Assembly (NCBI RefSeq): GCF_026240945.1
Contig: NZ_JAPFPY010000020.1
Span: forward strand, 1 to 64,000
From: Mycolicibacterium sp. J2
Lineage (GTDB): Bacteria; Actinomycetota; Actinomycetes; Mycobacteriales; Mycobacteriaceae
Length of the DNA: 64,000 bases
Direction of reading: 5' to 3'
A program made the translations under genes and the position numbers. Each line of letters opens with the position of its first letter. The first letter of the stretch is position 1. This document shows positions 8,024 to 17,058 of the stretch, one piece after another. Below the pieces are notes generated by a model that saw only the letters and a list, made by a program, of their open reading frames with translations, was not told the origin of the DNA and searched no databases.

Positions 8024-9481
8024 TCATCCAGCAGCTGCCGTGGTTTCGGCCTTGACGTCGTCGGCCGCGGAGAGCGTGGCTTTCGATGCCGTGGGGCGGC
8101 GCACGTAGGCGAACCAAGTAATGGCCGCGCACACCACGTAGAAGGTCAGGAACACCCAGAACGCGGACGTCGCTGACTTCGCGGCGGACAGGTACGACGC
8201 CCGCAGCACCAGGTTGATCCCCACCCCGCCCAGCGCCCCGATGGCGCCAGCGACGCCGATCAGCGCACCCGACATCTTCCGCGACCAGGCGGCCGCGTCG
8301 GCCGGTTCGACCCCGACCAGGCTGTGGGCCTTGGCGGCGAAGATCGATGGGATCATCTTGTACACCGAGCCGTTGCCGAGACCGGACAGGATGAATAGCA
8401 CCACGAAGCCGATGACGTAGGCGACCATGGTCCCGCCAGTCGGGGGGCCCTTGGCGGCGTCGGCGATCTCCCCGGCACCGGCCAGCCAGCCCGCGGCCAG
8501 GATCATCGCCCCGAACGTGTAGAGGGTGATCTTCCCGCCGCCAATGCGATCGGCGAACCAGCCGCCCAGCGGCCGGGACAACGAACCGAGCAGAGGACCT
8601 AGGAACGCGATCTGCGCGGCGTGCAGTGAGGCCGCCGCGCTCATCGCGGCGGTCGCCGGTTTGCCGTGGGTCAGCCCGGCGAGGAAGTTGATTTGGAGCA
8701 CCTGCCCGAAGGCGAAGCTGAACCCGATGAAGGAGCCGAAGGTGCCGATGTAGAGCAGTGCGATGAGCCACGAATCGCGGTGGCCCATCACCTCGATCAT
8801 GGAGCGGCCGTTGGTGCGTTGGTTGGTCAGGTTGTCCATGAACAGCGCCGCACCCACCGCGGCGATCGCGATGAACACCAGATAGACCGCGCACACCAGA
8901 TGCGGCGCCCGGTTCCCGGCGTTGGCGATCACCAGCAGTCCGATGAGTTGGATCGCCGGGACGCCGATGTTGCCGCCGCCGGCGTTCAGCCCCAGCGCCC
9001 AGCCCTTGTAGCGCTGCGGGTAGAACGCGTTGATGTTGGTCATCGAGGAGGCGAAGTTGCCGCCGCCCAATCCTGCGAACGCCGCGACGATCATGAACGT
9101 GGTGTAGGAGGTGCCGGGCTGGCCCATGAAGTACAGCGTCAGCAGGGTGGGCACCAGCAGGACCAGGGCGGAGAAGATGGTCCAGTTGCGGCCCCCGAAG
9201 GTGGCGGTGGCGAACGTGTAGGGCAGCCGCAGCACCGCCCCGACCAGGGTCGGCACCGCGACCAGGAAGAACTTGCCGGCTGCGTCGATGTGGTAGACGT
9301 TCTGCGGCATGAACAGCACCATCACCGACCAGATCGACCACACGGAGAACCCGACGTGCTCGGCGATGACCGACCAGATCAGGTTGCGCCGAGCGATCGC
9401 GGCGCCACCGTTGTTCCAGGCGTCGACGTCCTCGGCATCCCAGTCATCGATGTCATGTTTGCGCACCGCTGATCCGGACAT
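8024..9481 (-). CDS. narK: Nitrate/nitrite transporter, NNP family MFS
   Basis: This 485-residue major-facilitator protein of the nitrate/nitrite porter family has about 12 membrane segments. The glycine-rich NNP signatures are present: AGLGGGNFASSMTNINAFYP (about residue 126) and LNAGGGNIGVP. The N-terminus (HDIDDWDAEDVDAW...RRNLIWSVIAEHVGFSVWSIWS) matches mycobacterial NarK-type proteins. I chose the ATG at 9481 because similarity begins there; the frame is open to 9622, but that extension is arginine-rich and not protein-like. It sits between the nitrate reductase and nirB, so import of nitrate for assimilation, with possible nitrite export, is the likely role. Confidence 0.93.
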   Translation of the reverse strand: MSGSAVRKHDIDDWDAEDVDAWNNGGAAIARRNLIWSVIAEHVGFSVWSIWSVMVLFMPQNVYHIDAAGKFFLVAVPTLVGAVLRLPYTFATATFGGRNWTIFSALVLLVPTLLTLYFMGQPGTSYTTFMIVAAFAGLGGGNFASSMTNINAFYPQRYKGWALGLNAGGGNIGVPAIQLIGLLVIANAGNRAPHLVCAVYLVFIAIAAVGAALFMDNLTNQRTNGRSMIEVMGHRDSWLIALLYIGTFGSFIGFSFAFGQVLQINFLAGLTHGKPATAAMSAAASLHAAQIAFLGPLLGSLSRPLGGWFADRIGGGKITLYTFGAMILAAGWLAGAGEIADAAKGPPTGGTMVAYVIGFVVLFILSGLGNGSVYKMIPSIFAAKAHSLVGVEPADAAAWSRKMSGALIGVAGAIGALGGVGINLVLRASYLSAAKSATSAFWVFLTFYVVCAAITWFAYVRRPTASKATLSAADDVKAETTAAAG

Positions 9482-9692
9482 GGCACTGAAGGTAGGGAAT
9501 TCATGTTGCGCCGACGCTTCCCACGATGACCGGCGCATTACGGCACGCTGACGACAGCACCGTCCCGCGGTGAGAACCCGGCCGAAGGACGCACCCGATC
9601 CGGGCCCACCTCCATGCCGCACCGTCCGAGCCGAGTCTCGGCCTCAGCGTCGGCTCGGCACGGCCACTACCGACTTCGGCGCCGTATCGCCG

Positions 9693-11795
9693 TCATGGGA
9701 TTGGAGCGGTGGTAGCGGCGCGGTCGGTGTCTGTGCGCTCCAGGGCGACCGCGCAGACCTTGAATTCGGGCATCCGCGAGTACGGATCGAGCGCGGGGTT
9801 GGTCAGCCGGTTGGCGTTGCCGTCGCCTCCCCAGTGGAAGGGGGCGAATACGGTGTCCGAGCGGATGCCGACCACGATGCGGGCTGCCATGACCGCCGAT
9901 CCGCGGCGGGTCCGCAGCCGCACCAGCTCACCGGCTTCCACGCCGATGCGGCGCGCCAGCGTTTCGTGCATCTCAATCACGGCCTCCGGTTCGGCCTCGG
10001 CGAGCGAGGCGACGCGCCGGGTCTGCGTGCCGGACTGATATTGGCGCAGCAGTCTTCCGGTGGTGAGGTAGTACGGGTAGTCGGCGTCGGGCAGTTCAGC
10101 CGCGCCCGCGTGTTCGACCGGCAAGAAATGGGCGCGGCGGTCGGTGGTGGGGAAGTCCTCGGTGAACAGTCGCGGCGTGCCGGGATGGGTCTGCGACGGG
10201 CACGGCCAGAAGACGCCTTGCTCGGCGGCGATGCGGGCGTAGCTGATGCCGGAGTAGTCGGCCTTCCCGCCGGCGCTGGCGCGACGCAGTTCGTCGAACA
10301 CCTCTTCGGGATCGTCGGAGAATCCCTTGCGGCCCAGCCGTTGCGCCAATGCCCGCATCACCTGCAGGTCGGTGCGGACACCCGGCGGGGGGGCGAGTGC
10401 GGCTTCGCGCAGGATGACTCGGCCTTCCAGGTTGGTCATGGTGCCGGCTTCCTCTGCCCATTGGGCGGTGGGCAGCACCACGTCGGCCATCGCCGCGGTC
10501 TCGGACAGGAAGAAGTCCGAGACGACCAGGAAGTCCAGCGCGCGGACTCGGTCGGCGACGTGCGTGGAGCGTGGTGCGGAGACGACGATGTTCGATGCCA
10601 TCACCCACAAGGCGCGGACGCCATCGTCGGTGCCGAGGTGGTCGAGCATTTCGTAGGCCGACAGTCCGGGCTGGGGGAGTTCGTCGGGATGGATACCCCA
10701 TACGGCGGCGACGTGCGCGCGGGCTGCCGGGTCGTCGAGGCGTCGGTATCCGGGCAGTTGGTCGGCCTTCTGCCCGTGTTCGCGGCCACCTTGGCCGTTG
10801 CCCTGCCCGGTGATGGTGCCGTAGCCGCAGTACTTGCGTCCCGGAAGGCCCAGGGCCAGAGCCAGATTGATGTAGGCCACGACGGTGTCCGATCCCGAGC
10901 GGTGTTGCTCGGCGCCGCGGGCGGTGAGGATGATGGCGTGCTTGGCGCTCGCGAGGGCGTGGATGGTGTCGGCGATGTCCTGTTCGGGAACGCCGGTGAT
11001 GCGTTCGACCCGGTCGGGCCAGTAGGTGCGTACCGTGCGGCGCACGGCCTCGAAGCCGGTGGTCCGCTCGGCGATGTAGGCGTCGTCGATCAACTTCTCG
11101 CGGACGGCGATGTTCAGCATGCCGTTGGCCAGCGCGAGGTCGGTTCCCGGGACCGGTTGCAGATGGCGGAAGGCGCCGGCGGCGGTCTTCGTCGTCCGTG
11201 GGTCGATCACGATCAGGCGTGCGCCGCGTTCGCGGGCCGTGTCGATGAACTGCATGGCCGGCGGCATGGTGTCGGCCGGGTTGGAGCCGACCAGCAGGAT
11301 CAGGTCGGCTTCGGCGAGGTCGGCCAGCGGAAACGGCAGTCCCCGGTCGATGCCGAATACCCGGGTTGCGGCGTTCGCGGCTGAGGACATGCAGAACCGG
11401 CCGTTGTAGTCGATCGCCGACGTGCCCAAGGCAACTCGGGCGAATTTGCCGAACTGGTAGGCCTTTTCGTTGGTCAGCCCGCCTCCGCCGAAGCACCCCA
11501 CGGCGTCGCGGCCGTACTTGTTCTGCGCCGCCACGATGGCGGCGGCGACCCGGTCCAGTGCGTCATCCCAATCGGTGGGCCGCAGCGGTTCGTCGCGGGA
11601 GTCGCGCACCAGAGGCTGGGTGAGTCGCCCGGGATGTTCGAGCAGTTCGGCCGAGGACCAGCCCTTGGCGCACATGCCGCCCCGGTTGGTCGGAAAGTCC
11701 TCCTGCACGCCGACGGTCACCGGTGTCGTCGCCACGTCGAGGGTCATCCCGCACTGCAACGAACAGTACGGACAATGTGTCTTGGTCAGCGCCAC
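9693..11795 (-). CDS. narB: Molybdopterin assimilatory nitrate reductase
   Basis: This 700-residue MopB-family catalytic subunit reduces nitrate to nitrite. The N-terminal [4Fe-4S] motif is HCPYCSLQCGM...GGMCAKG (residues about 6-50). Molybdenum-cofactor and substrate regions follow (YNGRFCMSSAANAATRVFG, LVGSNPADTMPPA, LTARGAEQHRSG). A C-terminal molydopterin dinucleotide-binding domain has YYLTTGRLLRQYQSGTQTRR. No C-terminal [2Fe-2S] domain is seen, so it resembles the ferredoxin-type NarB/NasA. I use the GTG at 11795 because the conserved sequence starts there; the frame extends to 11885 without conserved content. It is the first gene of the nitrate cluster, 211 bases before narK. The symbol is by function. 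Confidence 0.9.
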   Translation of the reverse strand: MALTKTHCPYCSLQCGMTLDVATTPVTVGVQEDFPTNRGGMCAKGWSSAELLEHPGRLTQPLVRDSRDEPLRPTDWDDALDRVAAAIVAAQNKYGRDAVGCFGGGGLTNEKAYQFGKFARVALGTSAIDYNGRFCMSSAANAATRVFGIDRGLPFPLADLAEADLILLVGSNPADTMPPAMQFIDTARERGARLIVIDPRTTKTAAGAFRHLQPVPGTDLALANGMLNIAVREKLIDDAYIAERTTGFEAVRRTVRTYWPDRVERITGVPEQDIADTIHALASAKHAIILTARGAEQHRSGSDTVVAYINLALALGLPGRKYCGYGTITGQGNGQGGREHGQKADQLPGYRRLDDPAARAHVAAVWGIHPDELPQPGLSAYEMLDHLGTDDGVRALWVMASNIVVSAPRSTHVADRVRALDFLVVSDFFLSETAAMADVVLPTAQWAEEAGTMTNLEGRVILREAALAPPPGVRTDLQVMRALAQRLGRKGFSDDPEEVFDELRRASAGGKADYSGISYARIAAEQGVFWPCPSQTHPGTPRLFTEDFPTTDRRAHFLPVEHAGAAELPDADYPYYLTTGRLLRQYQSGTQTRRVASLAEAEPEAVIEMHETLARRIGVEAGELVRLRTRRGSAVMAARIVVGIRSDTVFAPFHWGGDGNANRLTNPALDPYSRMPEFKVCAVALERTDTDRAATTAPIP

Positions 11796-12212
11796 AGCAC
11801 ACCGGACAAACCACGGCGTGCCCGCACCGTACCAGGCAACGAAGCGACTACCGGGTGCGCCGATGCCATAGCCACCGCTTCCCAAGGTCGAATGCGGACC
11901 CTTTCAGGGAGGTAAAGCTAGATCAGCGACGTTTCCCCGGTGTTGCCGACGTGAGTCCTGGACAGTCCCCCGACAGCGGGATGGGGATTGCGCTGATGAT
12001 GGTGCTCCTCCTCGACACGACCGCCGCGAAGCTCACCGACCGGTGTTGCGGCGCGGACACGTCGTGAGCGCCGCGGTCGCGACTCGTCGAGCCACGCGGT
12101 CATGATGGCAATATCGGCAGTCCGACCTTCGACAAGACAGTGCCCTCCTCGTCCGCCGCAGCACCGGCCAACGGCGACACCGAAGGCAATGTACGACGTG
12201 TCGCGGACAGCG
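11796..12212. other. Intergenic stretch with no convincing gene
   Basis: Short open frames exist on both strands, but none has a ribosome site or protein-like composition. It must hold the promoter of the nitrate cluster, which reads leftwards from 11795. I did not find a clear GlnR-type site by eye. Confidence 0.4.
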
Positions 12213-12755
12213 CTAGGCGCCCTCGGCGTCGCTGACCGTGGCCTCCGAGGAAACAGGACTGTCGAGCGTCATCGGCAGTTCCCGTGGCGCCGAGGACGAT
12301 GGCTGGTGACTCGCGAAGCTGCGCTGATCCTCGCCAGGCAATGGGTCGTCCGGGTTTCGGTAGTGGATCCGCGAGGTCGGAAATCTCGAGCTCAGCGCAT
12401 CGATGAGCTGGTCGATCGCCGCGAGTTCGGTTTCCTTGACATGAACGATCCGCTGCGAACGCCTGACCCCGGATGCATCGCCGTTGGTCTCGCGGACTAC
12501 CAATGACGCGCAATGGTGGGCCAACTCGTCGTTGACCGCAGCCCTGAGGTCCTCGAGCATCTCCTGGTAGTACTCGGCCTGCCGCAGATCACCATGCGAG
12601 GCGCCTGGGGCCGGATCAAGCGCCGGACCAGCTGAAGCTCCAACGCGCCGCGTTGCTTCCAGCGCCCCGGGTCGAAGACGCTCCTGCCAAATGGATCGCC
12701 CGAGGTCTACGACGCTCTTGCCATACAAATACTGTGCGCGCTGCGACACCGTCAT
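12213..12755 (-). CDS. Hypothetical protein, weakly supported
   Basis: This is a 180-residue soluble, charged protein with a plausible composition on the minus strand: helical, acidic stretches such as YYQEMLEDLRAAVNDELAHH (about residue 63) and VHVKETELAAIDQLIDALSS (about 103), then a disordered Ser/Pro-rich tail. No family was recognised. The start lacks a clear Shine-Dalgarno sequence. A shorter plus-strand frame overlaps it but is arginine-rich and less protein-like. The region between it and the reductase remnant (12756-13039) shows nothing. Confidence 0.4.
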   Translation of the reverse strand: MTVSQRAQYLYGKSVVDLGRSIWQERLRPGALEATRRVGASAGPALDPAPGASHGDLRQAEYYQEMLEDLRAAVNDELAHHCASLVVRETNGDASGVRRSQRIVHVKETELAAIDQLIDALSSRFPTSRIHYRNPDDPLPGEDQRSFASHQPSSSAPRELPMTLDSPVSSEATVSDAEGA

Positions 12756-13039
12756 CAGCGCACGATATGAACTTGCCGTTGCGTCGAAACTGCTTCTGGT
12801 TCACCAGCCGGTCACCATCTGTTCACACGTCGGGCGATCGCTGTGTGAGCACCTACGCCGACCGCATGCCGGTGCCGCCGCCCCGCTGTTCTCGGTCACC
12901 GCCGGAGCGTCACGCACAGCGAGGGCGTGGGGCATAGTGGATGCGGTTGCCGCCGTTGCGTTTGGCTGCGGCGGCCGAAACCTTTGCCGGGCTACCCGGG
13001 TGTGCCGCGTGATGCAGCGCATTGGTCGCCGCGGCACTG

Positions 13040-13510
13040 GGTCAGGAGTGCCACGCCCAGGACGTGCATGGCAACGCGGTGGAATCCGTTGTCGCAGCAG
13101 GTGACATCGCCCGCTGGCCGAACCTACGGTTCGACACCACGCCGCGGCGGGTCGAACACTGGATCAACACCATCGAAATGGGCCAAGCCGCCGCCGAAGC
13201 CCTCCTCGCTGGGCCGCAGGGCGCCCGGCCGTTCACCCGATGCCGCGATTCTGGTCCCACCAACACGGCGTCCGCATCCAATCCCTGGGAATGCCCGCCC
13301 TGGGAACCGAGATGACCATCCTCGACGGCACACCCGAAAGTCGGCGATTCGTGGCCGGATTCACCCGACCCGCACCCGACGGGCCGATCCTCGTCGGCGC
13401 CGTCGCCCTCGACGCGCCGCGGTCACTGCTGCGCTATCACGACCACATCGGCCGATTACTGAGCCCGCACCGACCTACGAGCGGCATGTCACACCGTCGG
13501 GGCCGAGGGA
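13040..13510 (+). pseudogene. Ferredoxin reductase (FAD/NAD-dependent) C-terminal remnant, frameshifted
   Basis: Two frames form one remnant of a rhodocoxin/ferredoxin-NAD reductase. The first reads VVAAGDIARWPNLRFDTTPR and VEHWINTIEMGQAAAEALL. The second continues with MPRFWSHQHGVRIQSLG and a reductase C-terminal domain. The join near 13235 reads ccgttcacccgatg where ACC-CCG-ATG would be expected, so one C appears deleted. The N-terminal two thirds, including the FAD-binding glycine motif, are absent, so the gene is dead. Confidence 0.7.
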
Positions 13511-13629
13511 GAAGGGGCGCGTCGGTGTAGAGACCCATCTCGATATGCGCCTGACCCAACATGATGGGGAGGGTCGGCGTCGTGGAACGTGGCGCCCTCT
13601 CAGGGGCTGGATGGAGGAGGTAACGGCGG

Positions 13630-14274
13630 ATGCGGAGCTGGAGTCAGCGGCGCCGGTTGGGGTGCGTCCTTGGCCTCAATCTGCTGATGATCACCGCACT
13701 GGTGATCGCCGGTGTGTCGGCGCATTCCCTGGGGGTGCTGGCCGCTGCCGGGGACTTCGCCGCCGACTCCGTCGCACTGATCCTGGGTCTGCTGGCCGTC
13801 GCACTGCGCGACCGGCCGCAACGCGCCGCCGACCGCCCATCGCGGGCCACCACGGTGGTGGCACTGATCAACGGCGCCGCGCTGCTGGCGGTGAGCGTGC
13901 TGGTCATCACCGAGGCGGTCAGCCGCCTGAGTCGCGGGACACCTGTAGTGCAGGGGCTGCCGGTGCTGATCGTCAGTGTCATCTCCACACTCGTCATGCT
14001 GGCCGGCGCCGCGATCCTGGGTTTCGGTGCAGGCGAAGAGGATCTGCACATGCGGTCAGTGCTGCTGGACACCCTGTCTGACGGGGCCGCAGCCGCGGCC
14101 GTTGCAGTGGCCGGCGCCGTCATCGCCGTCACGCACCGGTTCTTCTGGCTCGACCCAGCCCTGGCCGCGGTGATCGCGGTCGTGATCGCCGTCGCCGCAG
14201 TCAAACTCCTCGCCGATGGTATCCGGGAGCTGCGCGCCAATCATGAGGCCAACCGCCGCACTGACCCAACCTGA
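13630..14274 (+). CDS. Membrane-only cation diffusion facilitator-like protein
   Basis: The 214-residue integral membrane protein has about six hydrophobic segments and the layout of the CDF (cation efflux) transmembrane domain. It has no cytoplasmic C-terminal dimerisation domain, so it is about 90 residues shorter than a standard CDF. A DxxxD pair is seen at GDFAADSVAL (about residue 42). The second pair, in HMRSVLLDTLSDG (about residue 139), is also DxxxD where most zinc CDFs have HxxxD. A strong GGAGGAGG site lies 9 bases before the ATG. Mycobacteria carry similar short proteins. The metal, if any, is unknown. Confidence 0.75.
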   Translation: MRSWSQRRRLGCVLGLNLLMITALVIAGVSAHSLGVLAAAGDFAADSVALILGLLAVALRDRPQRAADRPSRATTVVALINGAALLAVSVLVITEAVSRLSRGTPVVQGLPVLIVSVISTLVMLAGAAILGFGAGEEDLHMRSVLLDTLSDGAAAAAVAVAGAVIAVTHRFFWLDPALAAVIAVVIAVAAVKLLADGIRELRANHEANRRTDPT

Positions 14275-14512
14275 AATCCTCTAAACGCTGACGACAGCTT
14301 TTGCGGTCGATAGGGATCAGATTCCTCGCTCACCAAAAGTCCAACCGTCCTGTGGGTCCAGAACCGATGACGACAGTGGGGCCATACCTCTTGACGAAAC
14401 CCAACCGTCTTCGGCACGGTCACGCGTGAGACTCTCAATGATGGTGTCAACTGCGAAGGTGCCGAGTCCGCTGTTCCGCCTGGACGTCCACCGCCGGGGG
14501 ACAGTCACACGG

Positions 14513-14920
14513 TCACCGCCCCGGGCGTTTGCGTGGCATCGGAACAACGACGTTGGCTCCGGAGGTTTCGTGGGTGAGTTCGGTGATCACCGCTGAGAGC
14601 GTTCTAATCTTGCTTCGCAGGTGAGCATTCTCGGTAGCCAGTTCCTGGCCGTGATCACGGGCCTGTGCAAGTTGTCGTTGCAGCGCCTCGACATTCGGGG
14701 TGACGGGTCCGCACCCGACCATCGCCTTGAACTCGTTGAGCAGATCGCCGTAGTGTTCGTAGAGTCTCTGCCGCGGTATTCCCGATTCGTCAGCCAAGGC
14801 CACGACAGTGCGCGCGCCGTTGCTCCGCTCGGCTTTGTTGTCTCGGAGGCGGCTCATCGCGGCACGGACCTGTTGGTGTTCCTCATCGTTGCGTGCGGCG
14901 GCATCGCCCATGAGGGTCAT
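14513..14920 (-). CDS. TnpC-like small accessory protein of the recombinase transposon
   Basis: This 135-residue protein has a short helix-turn-helix-like part (TVVALADESGIPRQRLYEHYG, about residues 37-57) followed by a coiled coil (ALQRQLAQARDHGQELATENAHLRSKI in two halves, about 78-105). It resembles the small DUF6262/TnpC-type proteins found beside Tn554-like recombinases, which in Tn554 influence orientation and frequency of transposition. Its ATG overlaps the stop of the upstream recombinase (ATGA at 14917-14920), so translation is probably coupled. Confidence 0.7.
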   Translation of the reverse strand: MTLMGDAAARNDEEHQQVRAAMSRLRDNKAERSNGARTVVALADESGIPRQRLYEHYGDLLNEFKAMVGCGPVTPNVEALQRQLAQARDHGQELATENAHLRSKIRTLSAVITELTHETSGANVVVPMPRKRPGR

Positions 14921-17058
14921 TCGTTGTCTTCGTCCTGTTGTGGGGTTGTCATCGGCCGGATTAATTCGTGTTCTGCGAGGGCCTTTCGGTGCTCGATCAG
15001 GCGAACCTGAATTCGCTGCCGCAGCGGTTCGGGCAGTTCGAGTGCCGCCAGGTCGCGTTGGAGTGCTGTGACATGCAGGCGGAGGCTGGCGGCGTCGCGG
15101 TCGGTACGGGCGGCATTGACGCAGCCCAGACGGCACCGACTCCAGAAGGGTTCAGCGGAGCTGTCGGCAGGTTCCAGGCAGGCCGCGGTGGCACGTCGGA
15201 ACACGCATGTCACGACCGCGCCGTGGTGGATCTGCAAGTCAGGGTTCGATAATGCGTCGTTGATCTGACTCTTAGTGGTCACTGTCAAACCCGCGAATGT
15301 GCTTGCCCGCGCGATGCGGGCCCGATATTCCTCAGCAGCCGGACCGGAGACGTGTTCACCACGCTCGAGCCGTTGGGAATCGTCGTGAATGGTCTCAGCA
15401 CGGTGCAGAAATTTTTCGAAGGTGATGTCATCGTGAAATCCCGAATCAGCCCCGCCAGCATAGCCGTGGATCATCTGTGTGTGCAGGTGGCCGTATTGCG
15501 TTGCGCCAGCAATGGTTCCGCCGGGTCGCCGAACGATGTGCCATGCCAGGGTCCGCCGCAGGCGCGGCACCTGAATGCTGCCATGCGGATCGCCGGGTAT
15601 CGGCGGATGACTGACTACCGGAGCCACTTCGTGGTTGAACCAGTCGATGAAACGAGTGATGTCGGTGTTGATAGAGCCAGGTGTTCGTGTACGGGTGGCG
15701 CCGAAGGCGAACCGGTTCTGGGAGCACATGGCGAATGCCGGGAAGAGGAGGTCGCTGACCGTGATCTGTTCCAGAACGGTGACGGCGTGGGCGGTTTCGT
15801 CAGTGACGACCCACGGGATCGTGGCAGGTGACCGCTCCCGGCGACCGTCGTGGGCCTTCAACTGCTGGCCGGACATGAACGTCAACTCCAGCTTGGGGTC
15901 CCGGCTGATGCAGCCGCGCCGCAGGTTGAGTGCCTCGCCGGTCCGCACACCCGAGAGGTAGGCAATCACGAGGAAACAAGCAACCGTGACGTGGCGGAGC
16001 AGACCGACGAGTTCACGCGCATCGACCGGTTCGTCACGCCAGGAGTGGGTGCCGATGGTGCTGAATGTGTTGGCACGCAACATATCCACGTCGATCGGCA
16101 GTCCGGACGTCGCCAACATGACCGGCGTTTCGTTCATGCGTTTCAGTTCGGTGTGGTGCATCCATCCGCCCACCGCCAGGCCCATCAGGTCGACACTGGT
16201 CACCCCACCGGTCCGGATACCGGGAAGTGAGGCGTCGTTGCGGTCGAGTGCAGCAAGCAGGCATTCCAGTTGGGCTTTGGTGGTCTCGAATACCGACACC
16301 GTGCGCGTAGGAGCCCGGCGGATGGCGGGCGCAATCTGGTGGGCGAGGTGTCGCATCGCGAGCAGGTTTCGCGCGGCGGGAAGCAGATCGACGGCCACGG
16401 TCTGGGTGACCGCGATCGCCGCGGAGAGCAGCGGTTCCATGACATCGGGATGAATGCGAGGGGTCGTGTTGGGCTTTCCCCAGGATGACTCGTAGTGGGC
16501 GAGCCCCCGTGCACTCGCACCGCCCCACAACGGGCCCGCCGGGAGTCGACATTGTGCGGGCAAGGTCTCCCTGTAGAGGTGTAGCCGCATGATGGCTTGC
16601 AGCGCGCAGCGTTTGGTTCCGGCGCTGTCACCGTTGGTCTCGGTGACGTGGCGCAGATAGTCGTCGAGGTGTTCTGTGCTGACCTGGCCGAACGATGTCA
16701 CACCAGCGTCGGTCAGCCATGTCGTGTACCGCCGCAACGGCACCAGCTCGCCCAATATCGTCTTGATATGCGGATAGGTCGATCGGGCGCTGTCAAGGCG
16801 GGGTGCGTCGTCGACGATGTTGAGCAGGGCGAAGAGGTAGAGCTTGCAGGCGTGGCGAAAGGCCGGCGGGAACCCCTTCCAGTGCACGGCTTGTCCTGCA
16901 CTGTGTCGGTCTTCGATCGCCGCGGATAGATCCCACACTGGGTCGCCGAATCGGCTTCGGACCCCCTCGACGTACAGGGTGCGGTTCAACAGCACTTCCG
17001 TTCCCGGCGCGATGTCGATACCGGCCACGACGTCGAGTGCCTCAGCCGGGCAGGTCAT
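14917..17058 (-). CDS. Tyrosine recombinase, third in the transposon
   Basis: This 713-residue site-specific recombinase of the integrase/XerC superfamily has an N-terminal SAM-like DNA-binding region (about residues 100-150, WLTDAGVTSFGQVSTEHLDDYL). Catalytic residues are recognisable: the first Arg in AYLSGVRTGEALNLRRG, the second Arg region in VPRLRRTLAWHIVRR, and the His...Tyr pair in QYGHLHTQMIHGYAG. A late cysteine cluster (CVFRRATAACLEPADSS, then RCRLGCVNAAR) is reminiscent of the zinc-binding tail of TnpB-type proteins. The true ATG at 17058 overlaps the stop of the preceding gene by ATGA; a frame continuing to 17664 is only a shadow. Confidence 0.85.
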   Translation of the reverse strand: MTCPAEALDVVAGIDIAPGTEVLLNRTLYVEGVRSRFGDPVWDLSAAIEDRHSAGQAVHWKGFPPAFRHACKLYLFALLNIVDDAPRLDSARSTYPHIKTILGELVPLRRYTTWLTDAGVTSFGQVSTEHLDDYLRHVTETNGDSAGTKRCALQAIMRLHLYRETLPAQCRLPAGPLWGGASARGLAHYESSWGKPNTTPRIHPDVMEPLLSAAIAVTQTVAVDLLPAARNLLAMRHLAHQIAPAIRRAPTRTVSVFETTKAQLECLLAALDRNDASLPGIRTGGVTSVDLMGLAVGGWMHHTELKRMNETPVMLATSGLPIDVDMLRANTFSTIGTHSWRDEPVDARELVGLLRHVTVACFLVIAYLSGVRTGEALNLRRGCISRDPKLELTFMSGQQLKAHDGRRERSPATIPWVVTDETAHAVTVLEQITVSDLLFPAFAMCSQNRFAFGATRTRTPGSINTDITRFIDWFNHEVAPVVSHPPIPGDPHGSIQVPRLRRTLAWHIVRRPGGTIAGATQYGHLHTQMIHGYAGGADSGFHDDITFEKFLHRAETIHDDSQRLERGEHVSGPAAEEYRARIARASTFAGLTVTTKSQINDALSNPDLQIHHGAVVTCVFRRATAACLEPADSSAEPFWSRCRLGCVNAARTDRDAASLRLHVTALQRDLAALELPEPLRQRIQVRLIEHRKALAEHELIRPMTTPQQDEDNE

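Noticed and set aside
9482-9692. GlnR site between nitrate reductase and narK
   Set aside because: No stretch matched the GlnR pattern well enough by eye; composition is GC-rich throughout.
12102-12506. Plus-strand open frame opposite the hypothetical gene
   Set aside because: Arginine-rich composition and no ribosome site; the minus-strand frame is more protein-like.
12927-14081. Long plus-strand open frame across the reductase remnant and the CDF gene
   Set aside because: Rich in Arg, Pro and Gly, and it runs out of frame through two recognisable genes; a high-GC shadow.
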